A DNA stretch of 55,837 nucleotides, from the NCBI GenBank assembly GCA_002722435.1, contig PBLX01000021.1, positions 1-55,837 on the forward strand, read 5' to 3'. The position numbers and the translations under genes are program-made. The notes beneath the pieces were generated by a model. That model saw only the letters and a list, made by a program, of their open reading frames with translations, was not told the origin of the DNA and made no database searches. The stretch comes from Legionellales bacterium (lineage in GTDB: Bacteria > Pseudomonadota > Gammaproteobacteria > Comchoanobacterales > Comchoanobacteraceae). Shown in pieces: positions 8,797-21,900 of the stretch. Each line of letters begins with the position of its first letter. Within the stretch, counting starts at the first letter, position 1.

Positions 8797-9942
8797 TTAA
8801 TCCTCACAAACATCATTCGAATCAAGAAGTTCTCCATCCATATTATATCTCGGGTCATCGATACCAGTGCCAGGTTGACATATTTCTGGTACTGTAACGG
8901 ATCCGTAAATGTCATAATAAACCTCATTCTCTTTTTTATATTTTTCGCAATCTATATCTAAATCAACGTAGTAAGATTCTTTATTAAAATTACGTGCACA
9001 TCCACAAGCTATATTAACATCAACTGCTTTATCTGTTAAGACATCAAAGTAATATTCAACAGAATCTGTAGGATATTTACTAAGTGGATTAACTACTGGA
9101 TTTTTAAAATTCATAAATCCATCTTCAATCTGCTCTATTCTATTTTGAAAAAATTTTCTTTCTAATTTTACTATTTCAGATTGATCATCGATATAAAAAA
9201 TTTCAATATCATAATTCTCATTTAATAACTCAGTATTAATTTCTTCTGCATAAACAACCAAATCATTCTTTATTAATTTAATTACTTTTCCGTCTGCAAA
9301 TTTAGCTGTCTCGGCAACAGTTTGTTGCATTTTTTTTGCGGCCATTGGGTCTGAAGGGTCATCAACTTGTTTTGTGTAATACACATTTATATCTATTTGT
9401 GGGATATCATAATTTCTTGATGTTGAACTTAGCCCTAAAGACTCAACCGTGTCTTCAACATTGAAATCATAATTAGTTTCGTCCTGGGTTTTGATTTTAA
9501 CAATTTGACCTTGACATGTGACTATTTTTGTTGCTGGTGCAAGTTGATTAGTTGCAGAGTCAAACACCACATCACTAATAGAGGAACCATACGAAAATTT
9601 ATCTGTAAATATATTTTTATATGGTGGTGATATATCTATATCTGCTGGATCTAGCGTGCCAACATCTGTTGATGCTACCTCAAGATAGTTACCAGCCGGC
9701 GGATAATTTTCTATGTCAGTAAAGCTTAAAATCCCTTCAATAAACTGTGTCTCATTTTTAATTCTATTATTAATATCGTTTTGTTTTTCAGTGAAACCTG
9801 CGTATTGACTGTCATATAAAATACCATCATCAAAAAATGAGTAGAAAACAGGCTTAAATTGACCAACAGACAATCTTTGCTTGCCGTATGGTGTAAGCTT
9901 AAAATCTATAACTTGTTCTTTTTTATTTAAAAATTTTGCCAT
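8797..9942 (-). CDS. Phage structural protein, 381 aa
   Basis: A 381-residue acidic protein that ends in acidic residues (SNDVCED). Its N-terminus (EQVIDFKLTPYGKQRLSVGQ, then FYSFFDDGILYDSQY) matches a pattern I know from structural proteins of T4-like marine phages; this is recognition from memory, not a search. There are several Cys in the C-terminal third (CGCARNF, CEKYKKE, PEICQPG). No signal peptide or membrane segment. The gene sits between the giant LamG protein (15 bases upstream) and the Hint protein (2 bases downstream), so it probably belongs to the same tail/baseplate assembly. The ribosome site is weak (GAG only), which fits coupling to the upstream gene. Confidence 0.8.
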   Translation of the reverse strand: MAKFLNKKEQVIDFKLTPYGKQRLSVGQFKPVFYSFFDDGILYDSQYAGFTEKQNDINNRIKNETQFIEGILSFTDIENYPPAGNYLEVASTDVGTLDPADIDISPPYKNIFTDKFSYGSSISDVVFDSATNQLAPATKIVTCQGQIVKIKTQDETNYDFNVEDTVESLGLSSTSRNYDIPQIDINVYYTKQVDDPSDPMAAKKMQQTVAETAKFADGKVIKLIKNDLVVYAEEINTELLNENYDIEIFYIDDQSEIVKLERKFFQNRIEQIEDGFMNFKNPVVNPLSKYPTDSVEYYFDVLTDKAVDVNIACGCARNFNKESYYVDLDIDCEKYKKENEVYYDIYGSVTVPEICQPGTGIDDPRYNMDGELLDSNDVCED

Positions 9943-9957
9943 TTATTAACTCATAGA

Positions 9958-12900
9958 TTATTTATCTGATCTTTTTGGTCGGCTTGGAGCACGTGTAGGA
10001 GGTTTCGAACTTCGACGATTACGGCTAGGCGGTTTCATCAAAACATCAACATCTATCTTAATTAGCTCGACAAAAGATAAATAATCATACGGCCAATTAA
10101 ACTGAACACCTCTATTGAGTGCAGCTTTAAATTTCGCTCTTTGCCTGAGTCTTGCTCTTTCTCTAGGTGAAATTCTTCTACCTCGTCTGCGTCTACGTCT
10201 ACCTTTTTGATCAATTTGTTTAGTGGCCTGGCCTGCTTGATCAACAAGCAATTCATAGTAATCTGTATCTGCTCTTTGTTTAATCTTGAATACCATCCAC
10301 CTTAAATCTTCATTGTTTAAAATTGAAGCGTTTATAAGCTCATTGTTAGCTAAATTATGACTACATGTTGATTTTTGAAAACTAAGTTTTTTATAATCCC
10401 TAGGGGCGATGTTTTGCCAAATGTAAGATAAATCATTTTGATCAAATTTGTATTCAAATTCTAAAACATACATAGCGACTGGTGCGACATCCGGATTGTT
10501 TAAAGCATCAAATTCAGGTGGGAATATGTATTTGTCCATCGCATCTGCTAATCTTCTAATTGATTGCCCTGCTTCAAGCAAATCGCCCTCATCATTAATA
10601 GCTTTTTCCCAACGCGGTTCCGGAATTCTAATAAATTGTTTAAGATTTTGCTCAACAGCATTTTTTGAATTTCTTGCTTTTAATCTAGAAATTGCTTTTG
10701 ATTCTATACTACGATTAGTTATGTATGGAACAGCAACAATGGCTTCACTAATTGTCATCGACTCTTTTATTTCACCAAGCCTTTCCTCGCTATTTGTTCT
10801 GTCGAATCCACACAATTTCGATAATGATTTAATTTTTCTTGCGAATTTCCGGGGACGCGGCGGAACGTCAAAATTATTGTATATACTTGGTTCGTGGTTA
10901 ACTAAATAATGACTTCTTAACCAATCTAATGGAATTTCACCAATTTCCATAAATACGCCAACGTCAGGTGATGTGGGCATTGTACCAAATTGGTGCCACA
11001 TGCCTCTTGGAACAGAAGCTGCACCAAAGTTTTGAGGAAGGGTTAATGTTCCACTATTTGCAGAAATTCCATGCGGGCCATCATCGTTAAAATTGAGCAT
11101 TGGAGTTTCCCATTTGGGCCTAATTAACCATTTTTGACCGACTGTTTTGTTTGTAACTTCCCCTGCAGAGTTTCCATCGGGTCCCTGTATTTGTTCAAGA
11201 ACTCTCTCAATTCCAAAAATATCAAGACTTGAGGTAATTTGCATCGAGTTTACATTAATTCTGAATCCATCATATGGCGAAGGAACTGTGTTATCGTCAC
11301 TCGGAGCTAACTCTGGATTAAATTTACCACAGTTAGTGCCCATAAGTTGTTGAACGGGCAACAAGGTTGGCTGGCCCCTTACACCACGAATTTTGGGAAG
11401 GTTGTTGCCAAATTCCTCACTTCCAGATAGTTCAGCAACCGGACCAGTATCAAAACGCCAGCAATAAGTTTGCGTTTCTGCTAAGATTCTTTCTAAATCA
11501 TAAGCAACACTAGCAGATGGTCGGAAAATTAAGTCTACCCATGCCTCACCATTTGTATATGGTGGTGTGAACGCCGGGTTGTAACCACTGAAACTATCCA
11601 TAGCTGTTTTTTCAAATGATGCGGTATAAAATCCATGTTGTGGCTCATTTTCAGAACCACTAGCTATAATATTTTTTGTTGAAAAACTACCAGTTGGACG
11701 GCCGGCCACCGGTGGACCAAAGGCAGATGGTCTTGAGTACATTGTAAAAGTTTCCTTAAAATCAGGATTTCTTTTGGGATCTTGTGGTATCGGAAATTCG
11801 CTATGCATAAGCAGTGGCTTGCCAACGTTGCCTGCAGCTAGTGCAGAAAATGAAGATGATAAATATGCTCTTGCGCCATTAAGTCCATAGCAATTGTTAA
11901 GCATGGCAATACCAACGGTATCGCCTCCAGTATCACCACCCTTGCCGTAGCCGGTGCGAGCTTGTCGTTCTGCAAGGGTATCGGTAAGTGCGTTGCCAAA
12001 CGTATCAACTTCATGCTCATATGTTCTTGCACCGTTGTGTGATCTTCTTAATTTTATTCTTGCCATATAAGTCTCACCGGGCGAGAACTGAAGATCATTA
12101 GTTACGGTTTTAGATTCTAGTGTTGTTAACTCACTATCTTTTAAGAAGAAGTTTGCGCATTCTCCAAAAAAGTTTCTTGCAGCCATTGAATATACATCAT
12201 CACCTTGGTCTGACATTTGTACGTGCGAGTGTTGCTTTTCAAAATGCGAATCACCGCGCTGTACAGGACCATATCTTGATGACCAAAATGCAGCTTGTGT
12301 ACTAGCTGAAGGATGTGTTTCTAACTGCATAAATTTATAACCCGGTAAAAACGATTTTGGTCGAATAATCGCTTCAAATGGCAATCGACGATCCCAAAAT
12401 TCTCCACCTGTGTACCCATCACTGCCTGAGAATATTCTAAATTTGCTCGTACCAGATGTACTGCCGGTTCCATGCGAACCAGTAATTGTCAAAGCATAGT
12501 TATCTAAGTAATCAGTATCAGATCCAAAATAGCCAGATTTTACCTTAGATGGATCATGAATTACCGGATAGTCTACTGCTAAACCTGATTTAATTGAATT
12601 AAATAAAATGCCCGGCGCGAACATTGGTTGGTATAAAGTATTTTGTACTAGCTTACCGTTGTATTGGAACATTTGTACACGGCCGTCTTTTCCATATGTT
12701 ACTGATTTGTGACCAGTATAAATTCTTACAGACGAACTAGCAACAAAACTTTCAGCAAAAGATTTACTAAATTCAGATACTAATTGCGTTGTTCTTTGAG
12801 CAGGATAAAAACCATCATACGGATTAAATCTAATCGCACCAGTTGCTGAGAGTCTAATTTCATCAGCTTTTAATAATGTTTCTTTTTTAATTTTTAAGAA

Positions 12901-15900
12901 GTTTCTTAAGAAATCTGAATTGGAAAAATCTTTGTAAAAATTTTCATGTCTATTACCACTTGCAGTGCATGGCATATCAGGATGATTACTGGTCAAGAAT
13001 CTTCCCCGCAGGCTAAAGTCAGAAGCTTGGCCAACCAATTCATAGTGGTCTATGTCATACACACTTGATGGTTTAATACCATTCTGCATAATATGTCTTG
13101 CAAACCTGCTCATTCTATATTCTGGTATAATTGCAAAACCTTTAGCTTTTAATTTAAGGTCTTCATGGAAAGCATCATAAGAATCCCACCATGGCTGAGA
13201 TGATGCCGACACAAAAACGACTCCTGATTTAGAACCTACCTCTGTAGTTACACTTGAGGTCTTCATTAAATAACCAGCTTGGTCACCTGCTTCCCATAAA
13301 GCTTGCCCAGAACCGGCTATATTGAGCCTATTCGCTGGTAAAAATGATGCACTTCCCCTTGGAAGAGAGCCTGTTTCGGGTATAAGTGGGCCTTGCGGCG
13401 ATACAACAGAAGTTGGAGTATCAAGTATGTGCGGTCGTGCATAAAGCGCAGATGGGGGCGCATAAATCAATGTAGCATAATAGTCGGGTGCGTTTGCAGT
13501 ACTGGCATCGAAGTATCCATTATATTCATTTTGCAACTCGCCTGAAAAGCCATTGTAAACATTGTTATAAGAATAAGCGTAGTATACATGTTGTCCAGAT
13601 GGACTACCTTGATTATCGGGCTTAGATCTGGTTAGGAAATGGCACGAAGGGTCTAAAACCCAAGCGCTTTGACTACAATGTACGAATTGTGAATTATATG
13701 GTTTTAAATATCGGCCAAGCGTGGCTCGATAAGGCTGATCGCGTTCTTCAGGACTCGTAAATAATTTACGTCTTCCAATTGTTAGTGACTCAGTTGTATG
13801 ACTGGTATTACCTTGTTCATTGGCCCAAAAAGCGTTTTGAAAGTATGTTCTTTGCGTGCCTGAAACAAATTCGTTTCTAAGTGATGGGAAAATATTTTGA
13901 GAATATAAGACCCAATTAAGTGTAAAATTTGCACTTCCGCGAGTCTTTCTGATAAGGTCTCTATAAGATTTATATGTCTGTTCAATTTTGATATTTGTTA
14001 AATCATTTAATCTAGGATCACTAAAGTATATATCCTCATTTGTATTTGTAACCTTAAACGTAGTCGATGTACGCGACATACCTCTTGTTGCTTCGGGGTC
14101 TGCTACTATGGTACCAATATTAACTAGCATAGGTCGACCTCTGGTTGAGATAACAGGCACGTTATAATGTGTCTGACCACCACCATAGAGCATTGGCAAC
14201 GATGTAAATGTAGGATCTGAAACAAGTAGTTTGTTAGATTTTCTTAATTTCGTCAATACAGGGTGATCGTTCTGATGAAACTTATTCCAACCCCAACCAT
14301 GTTTTGAGCCGCGTTTATGCAATAGTTGATTCAAATAGTCTGGATTTAGTTCTGCTCTTTCACATCCGACTAAAGCTTCGTTTTTAACTGCAAACACATT
14401 GCTCAAAAGTTCTGAGCCAAGCAAGCCCATCTCTTCTTGAACGTCATCAAGCGTAATTGTGTTTACACGCGTGTTTGTAGGCTGGAATAGGGCACCACCA
14501 GCAAGACTACCTGTTATGGCGTCTGACGCTGTTACAAACGTCCAATAGTAGTCAATCTGACGACCAGCTGAACTTGAACGATACGGTGAATATTCGCTGT
14601 TAGTTCTTTGATATCCTGCATATTTGATATTATTAGCATCTATCACTGAGGATGAGAACCAGCGGTATTGCCTATCATTTTGTGGTATTGGCCGCGTAAC
14701 AAATCCATTGTCATATCTTTTTCTGCTACCGTAACCATTTACAAATTCTACTAATCTAGTAGCAGGCGGTTGACCTGTTAAATTAGCAGAGCTTGTTCCT
14801 GCTTTCAAAAGTGACGGGTCTGCTTGAGTAGCCCTTTGCGCTGTAAAATGTAAGTTTGCTGCATTTTTGACGTCAATAATTATGTTTCCATTAGAAGCAC
14901 TAAATGGAGATGTGGGGTTTTGATCTTCACCATCCATATCGTCACTTGGATGATCACCCATTCTCCACCAAGATAAAAGACTTGAACTGCCTTCAATACC
15001 TGATTGTGTTAAGTTTTGCGGGGCGCCTCCATTGTAGAGTGCCAACACCTCGGCGTCAGTAAGCGTTGTGCTATACATTGCAATTTCATCAGCTTTACCT
15101 GTGTATTCGTAACCAGAAATACTGTCTACTCTGCCAAAAAATGCGAGAGGATATGTTAGATTAGAGCCATACCCTCTAAAGTTTGATACGTTTTCTGAAC
15201 TGGTTGGGAAATACGCTTTACACGATGAGCCGGGGAAGTATAGATTTTTCGACTCACCATTTACATAAATCTTCACTGTCGGCCCACCGACTATGCCACT
15301 GAATGTATTTCCTACAGAGCCGCCGGTTGGCATTGAGCCGTGTGCGCCACTGACTGTTATCACAACATTTTTCCAACCGGAGCCTGTCATAACTGTATCG
15401 ACTGTTTCGTAATATGCATTTACAAAAGTGCCATGCCCATCTGTTGTTTGGAAATAATACCTTAGTTTATCGCCGGATTCTTGACGAAGATCGTGAATTG
15501 GTTTTACTGACGAGCCTGCCCAGCCTAATTCAAAAATCTTTAGCCCGCCACTGTCTGGTTTAAGCCATCCGCTCCAAGTAAACAGTACTGAATCATTGTT
15601 TGAATCTGCATGCACCGCATCAAACACTCTTTCTCGACGTTTGGTTGAGTCTTCAACGATTGCAATTACGCCTCTTGCACCGGTGTCAATGTCGATTGAT
15701 TGTTCGTTTATTAAACCAGTATCTGGGATATTTTCATCTTTGAAATCATATCGAATATTGAAAGTATATCTAGAGTTTCTGTGTATTTTATGGAAGCCGG
15801 GGAGTTGATCATAAGACGCACCGGGCCCATATTGATCTGGACTCTTACTAGCATTGTAAATAGCGCCTATTTCTTCAGGAGTTAGAATACTACTCCAAAC

Positions 15901-18900
15901 AGCTACATCAGCAAGATTACCATCGAAACCGGCATCTTCACTTGCCCTGTTTCCAATATAACACTGTTCTGTAGAAATGCCGCTAAATGTAGCACCGGCA
16001 CCAGGTGCGCCTGATGTAGAAGAAGCTACTGTTTCTACACCATTAATATACATTCTTGGTAAATTTGTTCTATCACTTGCATCATAAGTTAAAGCAACGT
16101 GAGTCCACTCATTTAAATTAAGAGTGCCTGCACTTTCATAGTATGCAATACCGGTAGACCACCTTGCTGAAAATCTTAAATTATCATCTGCATCGGTGTA
16201 CATACTAATGTCAGTGTCTCCGAAATCTATGATTCTTCCAACAACGTATCCACCGTCGCCGGTTTTAAAAATCCAAGCAGCTAATGTCCACTTACGACTA
16301 CCGGTACTACCAATAATTGCATCCCATGTTGAAGGCGAGCCAATTTTGGTCGCATCAGAATCTGAATTTGCAAAAACACATGAGGCTGTTTGAACAAATT
16401 TGCTTGGAAATGATGTAGTTGAAAAAGCCGGACGATCTCCCGAAGAGTCAAATGTTCCCGATCTGCCATTACCACTACTGTCTGCAACAGTTCCAGTGCT
16501 TGAAACATCTTCATTCAATCTCCACCAGCCCTGTAAAAAATTACTTGAACGATAAATATCATATTGAGAGTATCCAACAAATGATTTATTTAATGTATAC
16601 TTTTGTCTTGCAACTTCGGATGGGAACACAACGCTGTCTCTGCCAAACTTGGCAGTATGGCGCCCATAATGTGATTGAAGGCCGAAGTCTCTACCATGAA
16701 TATCAGAAACAACAGTAGTTGTCGGTACTGCACCAGCTGGTTCAGGAATAGAGCCAGTGGGATTCTGTGAGGGCTTGATAACACTCAAGTTTCTAAATGG
16801 CATTGCACTGTATACGGAATACTCACCAGCTTTAAAGTCTCTGGCGCCATGAGTATTGGCTTCTGGCCCTAGAGTACCGGCAAACCTATTAGTAATAATC
16901 GTTTTGTTAACTGTACCTGTCAGATATCCAACGTTGTATTCGCCAACAAATTGTTGATGGCCATGCGCACCGCGGTGGCGATCTAAAAATGTTCTAATAT
17001 TTGTTGTATGTTTTACGTTATCTAACTGTAACGGTAATGTGGGTTGCTGATCTGTGAACTGTCTTGCGTTTTGTGTTGCACCAAATGAATGTAAAAATTC
17101 GTATTGGTTTTGATAGTTCCCCGGCACAGTTGTCTTACCTCTACTGCCAGATTTTTGCGAAATATTTCTAATGTTCACAGGTCGTTTAGCTACGTGATCT
17201 CTGAAAAGATACGCTTTTTCATGAGGCGTGTATGGATAAGGTAATGTTCCAGCAGGTGGATTATAATCTGGCGGAGGATAGTCTGGGCCTACTAAACCAA
17301 TTGCTCCTGTAGGCACAATACCAATTTCTGAATCTTCGTTGCATGTGCCAAGCAATATTCGCCATGCTTCTGGTCTGTTTTCTGGCGCATCGGTACCGTC
17401 ATTTAACGGAACATGACGTGACTGATGACCACCAACAACGTCTTGTGTAAATATACCTTGCATTGGGACTTCTTGTAAATGACCATAGCCATCAATATGT
17501 AAGTTAGTAATTTCTAAATTGGGACCAACACGTTGTACAACTTCTCTATTGTATCCAGAATCTACTTGAACACTAGCGCTCATTATATTAAATGGGAACG
17601 AAAAAGTAGATTTAGTGTTTTTGTAGCCTATACCGTCTTCCCAATCTCTACCGTGCTGGACCTTAAACATTTTTGTTTTCTTTCTAATAAAATTATCAGG
17701 CCAAGAAAAATCAATGTAGTCTTTCAAAGGAATGGATTCACTCACAAATCCAAGTAGCACGTTCTGTGGAACAAACACGCCATCTTCTTTTGAAACTGGG
17801 CCGTTTGGTTTTACTGCTGAAAGTGTGTAATCAATGCTGTTGTGATTTTTAAAGTTCCGGCCGCCTTTAATACGGTAGACCCGACGTTGGGTTCTTATTA
17901 TGGTTTTATCTTTTTTAACTTGATCAATTTCGATTTCCATAGTGCGTACACCAGCAGAACGAGTTCGATCACCATATTTGTTGGACATGTATCTTATGCC
18001 GCCAACGGTCGTTAAATTTGGTAAACCAGCGCTGCTACTGTAGGTTGGTTTGGTATAAATTACAGATTTGAATTTATCTCTCTGTGTATCAATAGTAGTA
18101 TTATTTGAAGTAATTTCAGATTGCTTAGATTCTGCTCTTTTATCCCAGTAACCTGGAGCTTTTACAGTTGGTCTTGGTGAACCGGGATAACTTTCTAGCG
18201 AAGTGTCGGTAACACCATCATCACCGCCGCCACCGACATGAGGAATTACTGGCTCATATGCGCGCCAGAATTGATCTGAGTCAATAATGTTTAACTTAGA
18301 TTTATATTTGTTTCTTTCTAAAACATGACTTTCAATAATATTGCTTATATTATTGACAAATTCAGAAGATGCTGGAACAAGCTGAGCTATTGCAGTTGTA
18401 ATTGCTTCATCATACCACTTGTAATATTCAATATATTTTTCAACGGTTGCAATTTCTTTAACTCTTCTAAAAAAGGTTTCTCGAAGTTTTTCTAAAGTTT
18501 TATATCGGCCGCGATATCTGTTAACTGGTCGGCCAATGATATTATGAAAATCTGCAGCACCTGCAAAGAAATCTAGCATCTCTTCACTTATTGCGTTATA
18601 CAAGCTTTTTTCAATTGAATATTGAAAACTTGGAACAATCTCGTTTCTTCTTAAATTGGGGAATAACATATCCTCATCTGAGAATAACTGAACCATATCA
18701 GCTGAGACTACTGTTTCTGGATCTACAAATTTATATGTGTTTATAGTTTTCTTTTCAACAACATCTGTAGAATTAGCATTGAATCCGTATCCATAGCCAG
18801 TATATTGATACCCCGACACCGCTTTAACCCAATCTCTAGCTGTACCTGTGCTACCTGTTACAGAGCCAGAGCTAAAGTCTTGGACGACAAAATTGCCGTT

Positions 18901-21900
18901 GGCGTCAGATCCAGTAACATTCCCAAAATTCCAATTAAAAACAAGCGTGTCCGCGTTTGTAGCATTGAAGCCGTACAAACTTGTGTCAAGCACGGAGATC
19001 GACTTGTAAGAACTTGAAACTCCAATATTTTCAAAATCAAATGCGTGTTGTATCAGATCATCATCACCGATATACTTCATCCAAAATGCAACCGATGAAG
19101 CATAAACATCTGAACGATATCTGACTGCTCCTGTTAAGTTAACACGGTCAGCACCAACAAAAGGTCGCTTTCTAGATTGTATAATGTGTTTTGCAAATGT
19201 ACCAGTTAGATCATGCGATAATCTAAAACTATTGTAAACACCCGGTGCTTGAGCGGTGTAGCCAGCAAATACAACTTCATAGGTGCCATCACCCGAACCG
19301 GTTACAAAAGGAGCAAGCGGATATTTTTTAGGTCTAACTCTTACCGAAAGATTCCATTTTTCATTATCGTATAGATCAAAATATGTACTACTGGTTAAGA
19401 CAAAGTTTTGCGAAGCTGTCATAAATGATGATGAAAGCTTAAAGTATGCATTTTTTGAGCCAACTTTGTCTCTAACTGCATAAACTCTCATTGTTGCTTG
19501 ATCATCTTCGTTCTTAGTGGTGTCTGTGCCTTTAACTCGATCGTCGTCACCAGAAGCTACTTGTAGGTACCCAAAGAGAGAAATTTGATCGTAATCTCTA
19601 TCTCTAATAAAGTTTCCAACTTCGTTACTATAATTTGGAAACAAGAAGTTACCTTCGTATGTAAAGCCGTAAGGATCTTGATTTTGTGAACCATTTACGG
19701 AGCCTGAAACAGATTCAATTGATAAATTAGGAAAGGAAGCTGATCTGTTGTAGATAACTGCTTTGCTATTATTAGCCGTATTAAAATTAGCGAAGTTTTT
19801 AGTTAGCGTTTTTAAGGTTAAGTTATTTCTTAATTCGTACTCTTGATTGTTTGAATTAATTTTAAGATTAAGCAAGCCATCGCTAACATTAAAACATCTT
19901 AAAACATTTCTAATAGCTTTCTCAGTGCCCTTAGTTTTATAAATGTCAGCTAAGTTTCTATAAAGATTTTGATAGATAAGGTTTTTAGTTTCTTCAATGT
20001 CGTTTTCAAAATTTTGTGTGTCGCTACGATTCATGAATTTTTCAAGAATCGTGGAATCAACAAACAACTCTGGAACATATAAACCTAAAGATTGTGGGTA
20101 ATGCTCAGCCATTGGGTAAACTTTATGTGAAGCACTTGGATATTGTGCAAATTTTATTTTTGGAACTTCAGCAATTTGTAATTTTAACTTATCTAAATAA
20201 GCTCCGATGACATGAGTAATATATCTTAAGTGTGAGTTTGTTGACTCAGGCTCTTCGTCTTGAATCCATCCGGGTACATGTGCGATAAGGGCTGCATTGT
20301 TGCTATAGTCGTAACTTGAACCGGTTTGATGTAATTCATCCCTTAGCCTGATATACCTTGGGTGTTCTGTTCTAATAATGGGATCTTCAAATTCTTTGTT
20401 GGCTGCAGATGCTGAGACAATTGCGGAGCCAGTATTTCTACAGTTGGTAGAATATCCAACAAACACACCATTAGTAGCTCGACCTGCATAATCTAGAACT
20501 ACGCTGTCAACTGACGTATCGGTTGTAATGCCTTCGTTAAATTTATAGTATACGCCCAAATCTGCGCTAAAAATATCTGAGTTAGAGCCGCCTCTTACAT
20601 TTGTAAACCAGTTAGTTCCGATCTCTCTCGCATTTCTTGAAGTTTTCCAGTATCTAAACTCGTCAATTGAGCCAGACAAGCGGCCGGCGCCGGCGGTTGC
20701 TGAAGAAGAAATTGGATTGGTTATTAATGCACCAATACGAGCTTGCATGCTTTTATCATTAAGCTCTGGAATTCTTGTAAATGGTTGTCTATAGTCTTGA
20801 GCGTGACCAAGTGCTTTAATATCAGTTTGATCTAGAACAATGTCCCAAATTGCAACGTCAGCAATTTCACCTTCCCAGTTACGATTTCTTTGTGATACAT
20901 TTCCAATAACACAGTTTTGATTTACAATTCCAAAAAACGAACCAGTTGGTGCGCCACTTTCAAGCTCAACAGTTTTTTCGTTTCCATTTACATATATTCT
21001 TGGCAGGCTGCCTGGTAAAGTATCTGTTGAAACCGAACCATCAGATGAAGCAGATTGGGGAGCATGTGCTGCATCATAGGTGACTAATACATGTTCCCAT
21101 GTGTCGTTTGTGAAAGATGCGCTCGGTGTTCTATAGACAACATGGCCGCTGGAGCCATCAGCGCTTTTCCATTTGACCGCAAATTTTATTCTATTGGAGT
21201 TATTAGAATAAAGTGATATATCTTTAAGACCAAAATCAATTATTCTACCATAACCACCGCCACCATCGCCAGTTTTACGTATACGGGCAGAGATTGTAAA
21301 TTTTGGACTATTTGATGCAGTTTGATTTGTACCTATAATACCGTTCCACAAACTTGCATCACCAATATTGACACCATACAAAGCACTATCAAAATCAGCA
21401 GAAGCACTTTGGATGTAAGCACTTGGAGTTTTACTAGACGCTGCGGGCTTGTAACTACTGCTCCCATAGCTACCAGTACGACCGTTCTGGCTCCAATCTA
21501 TTACATATTCTCCACGTGGGTCTTCAAGCTTCCACCAACCCTGCAAACGCTTGTACGATGTGTATCGATTAGTATCGTTTGCTACATACCAATCATGGCT
21601 TGATGATTGAACAAGCTCCATACTATGTGTCAAAGCGTAAGGGGAAAGTGAGCCAGAATCACTAAATCTGCCGTTTACGTAAAGTTCACTTTTAAGTATT
21701 TGTTTTTGAGAACCGGTGTTGTAGAATCGAAGTGCATAATGATTCCAGTCACCCATGTTTGCATGAAGTGATTTGTCACCAAGACCTAACATTCTTCCGA
21801 TTGTTCTAGGCTGATCTGCACCAGACTGAACAGTAACGATAAACGGATCTTTACGGCCGCCAGATCTGTTTGTGGTGCCGGTTAGTTCAATCGTTAAACG

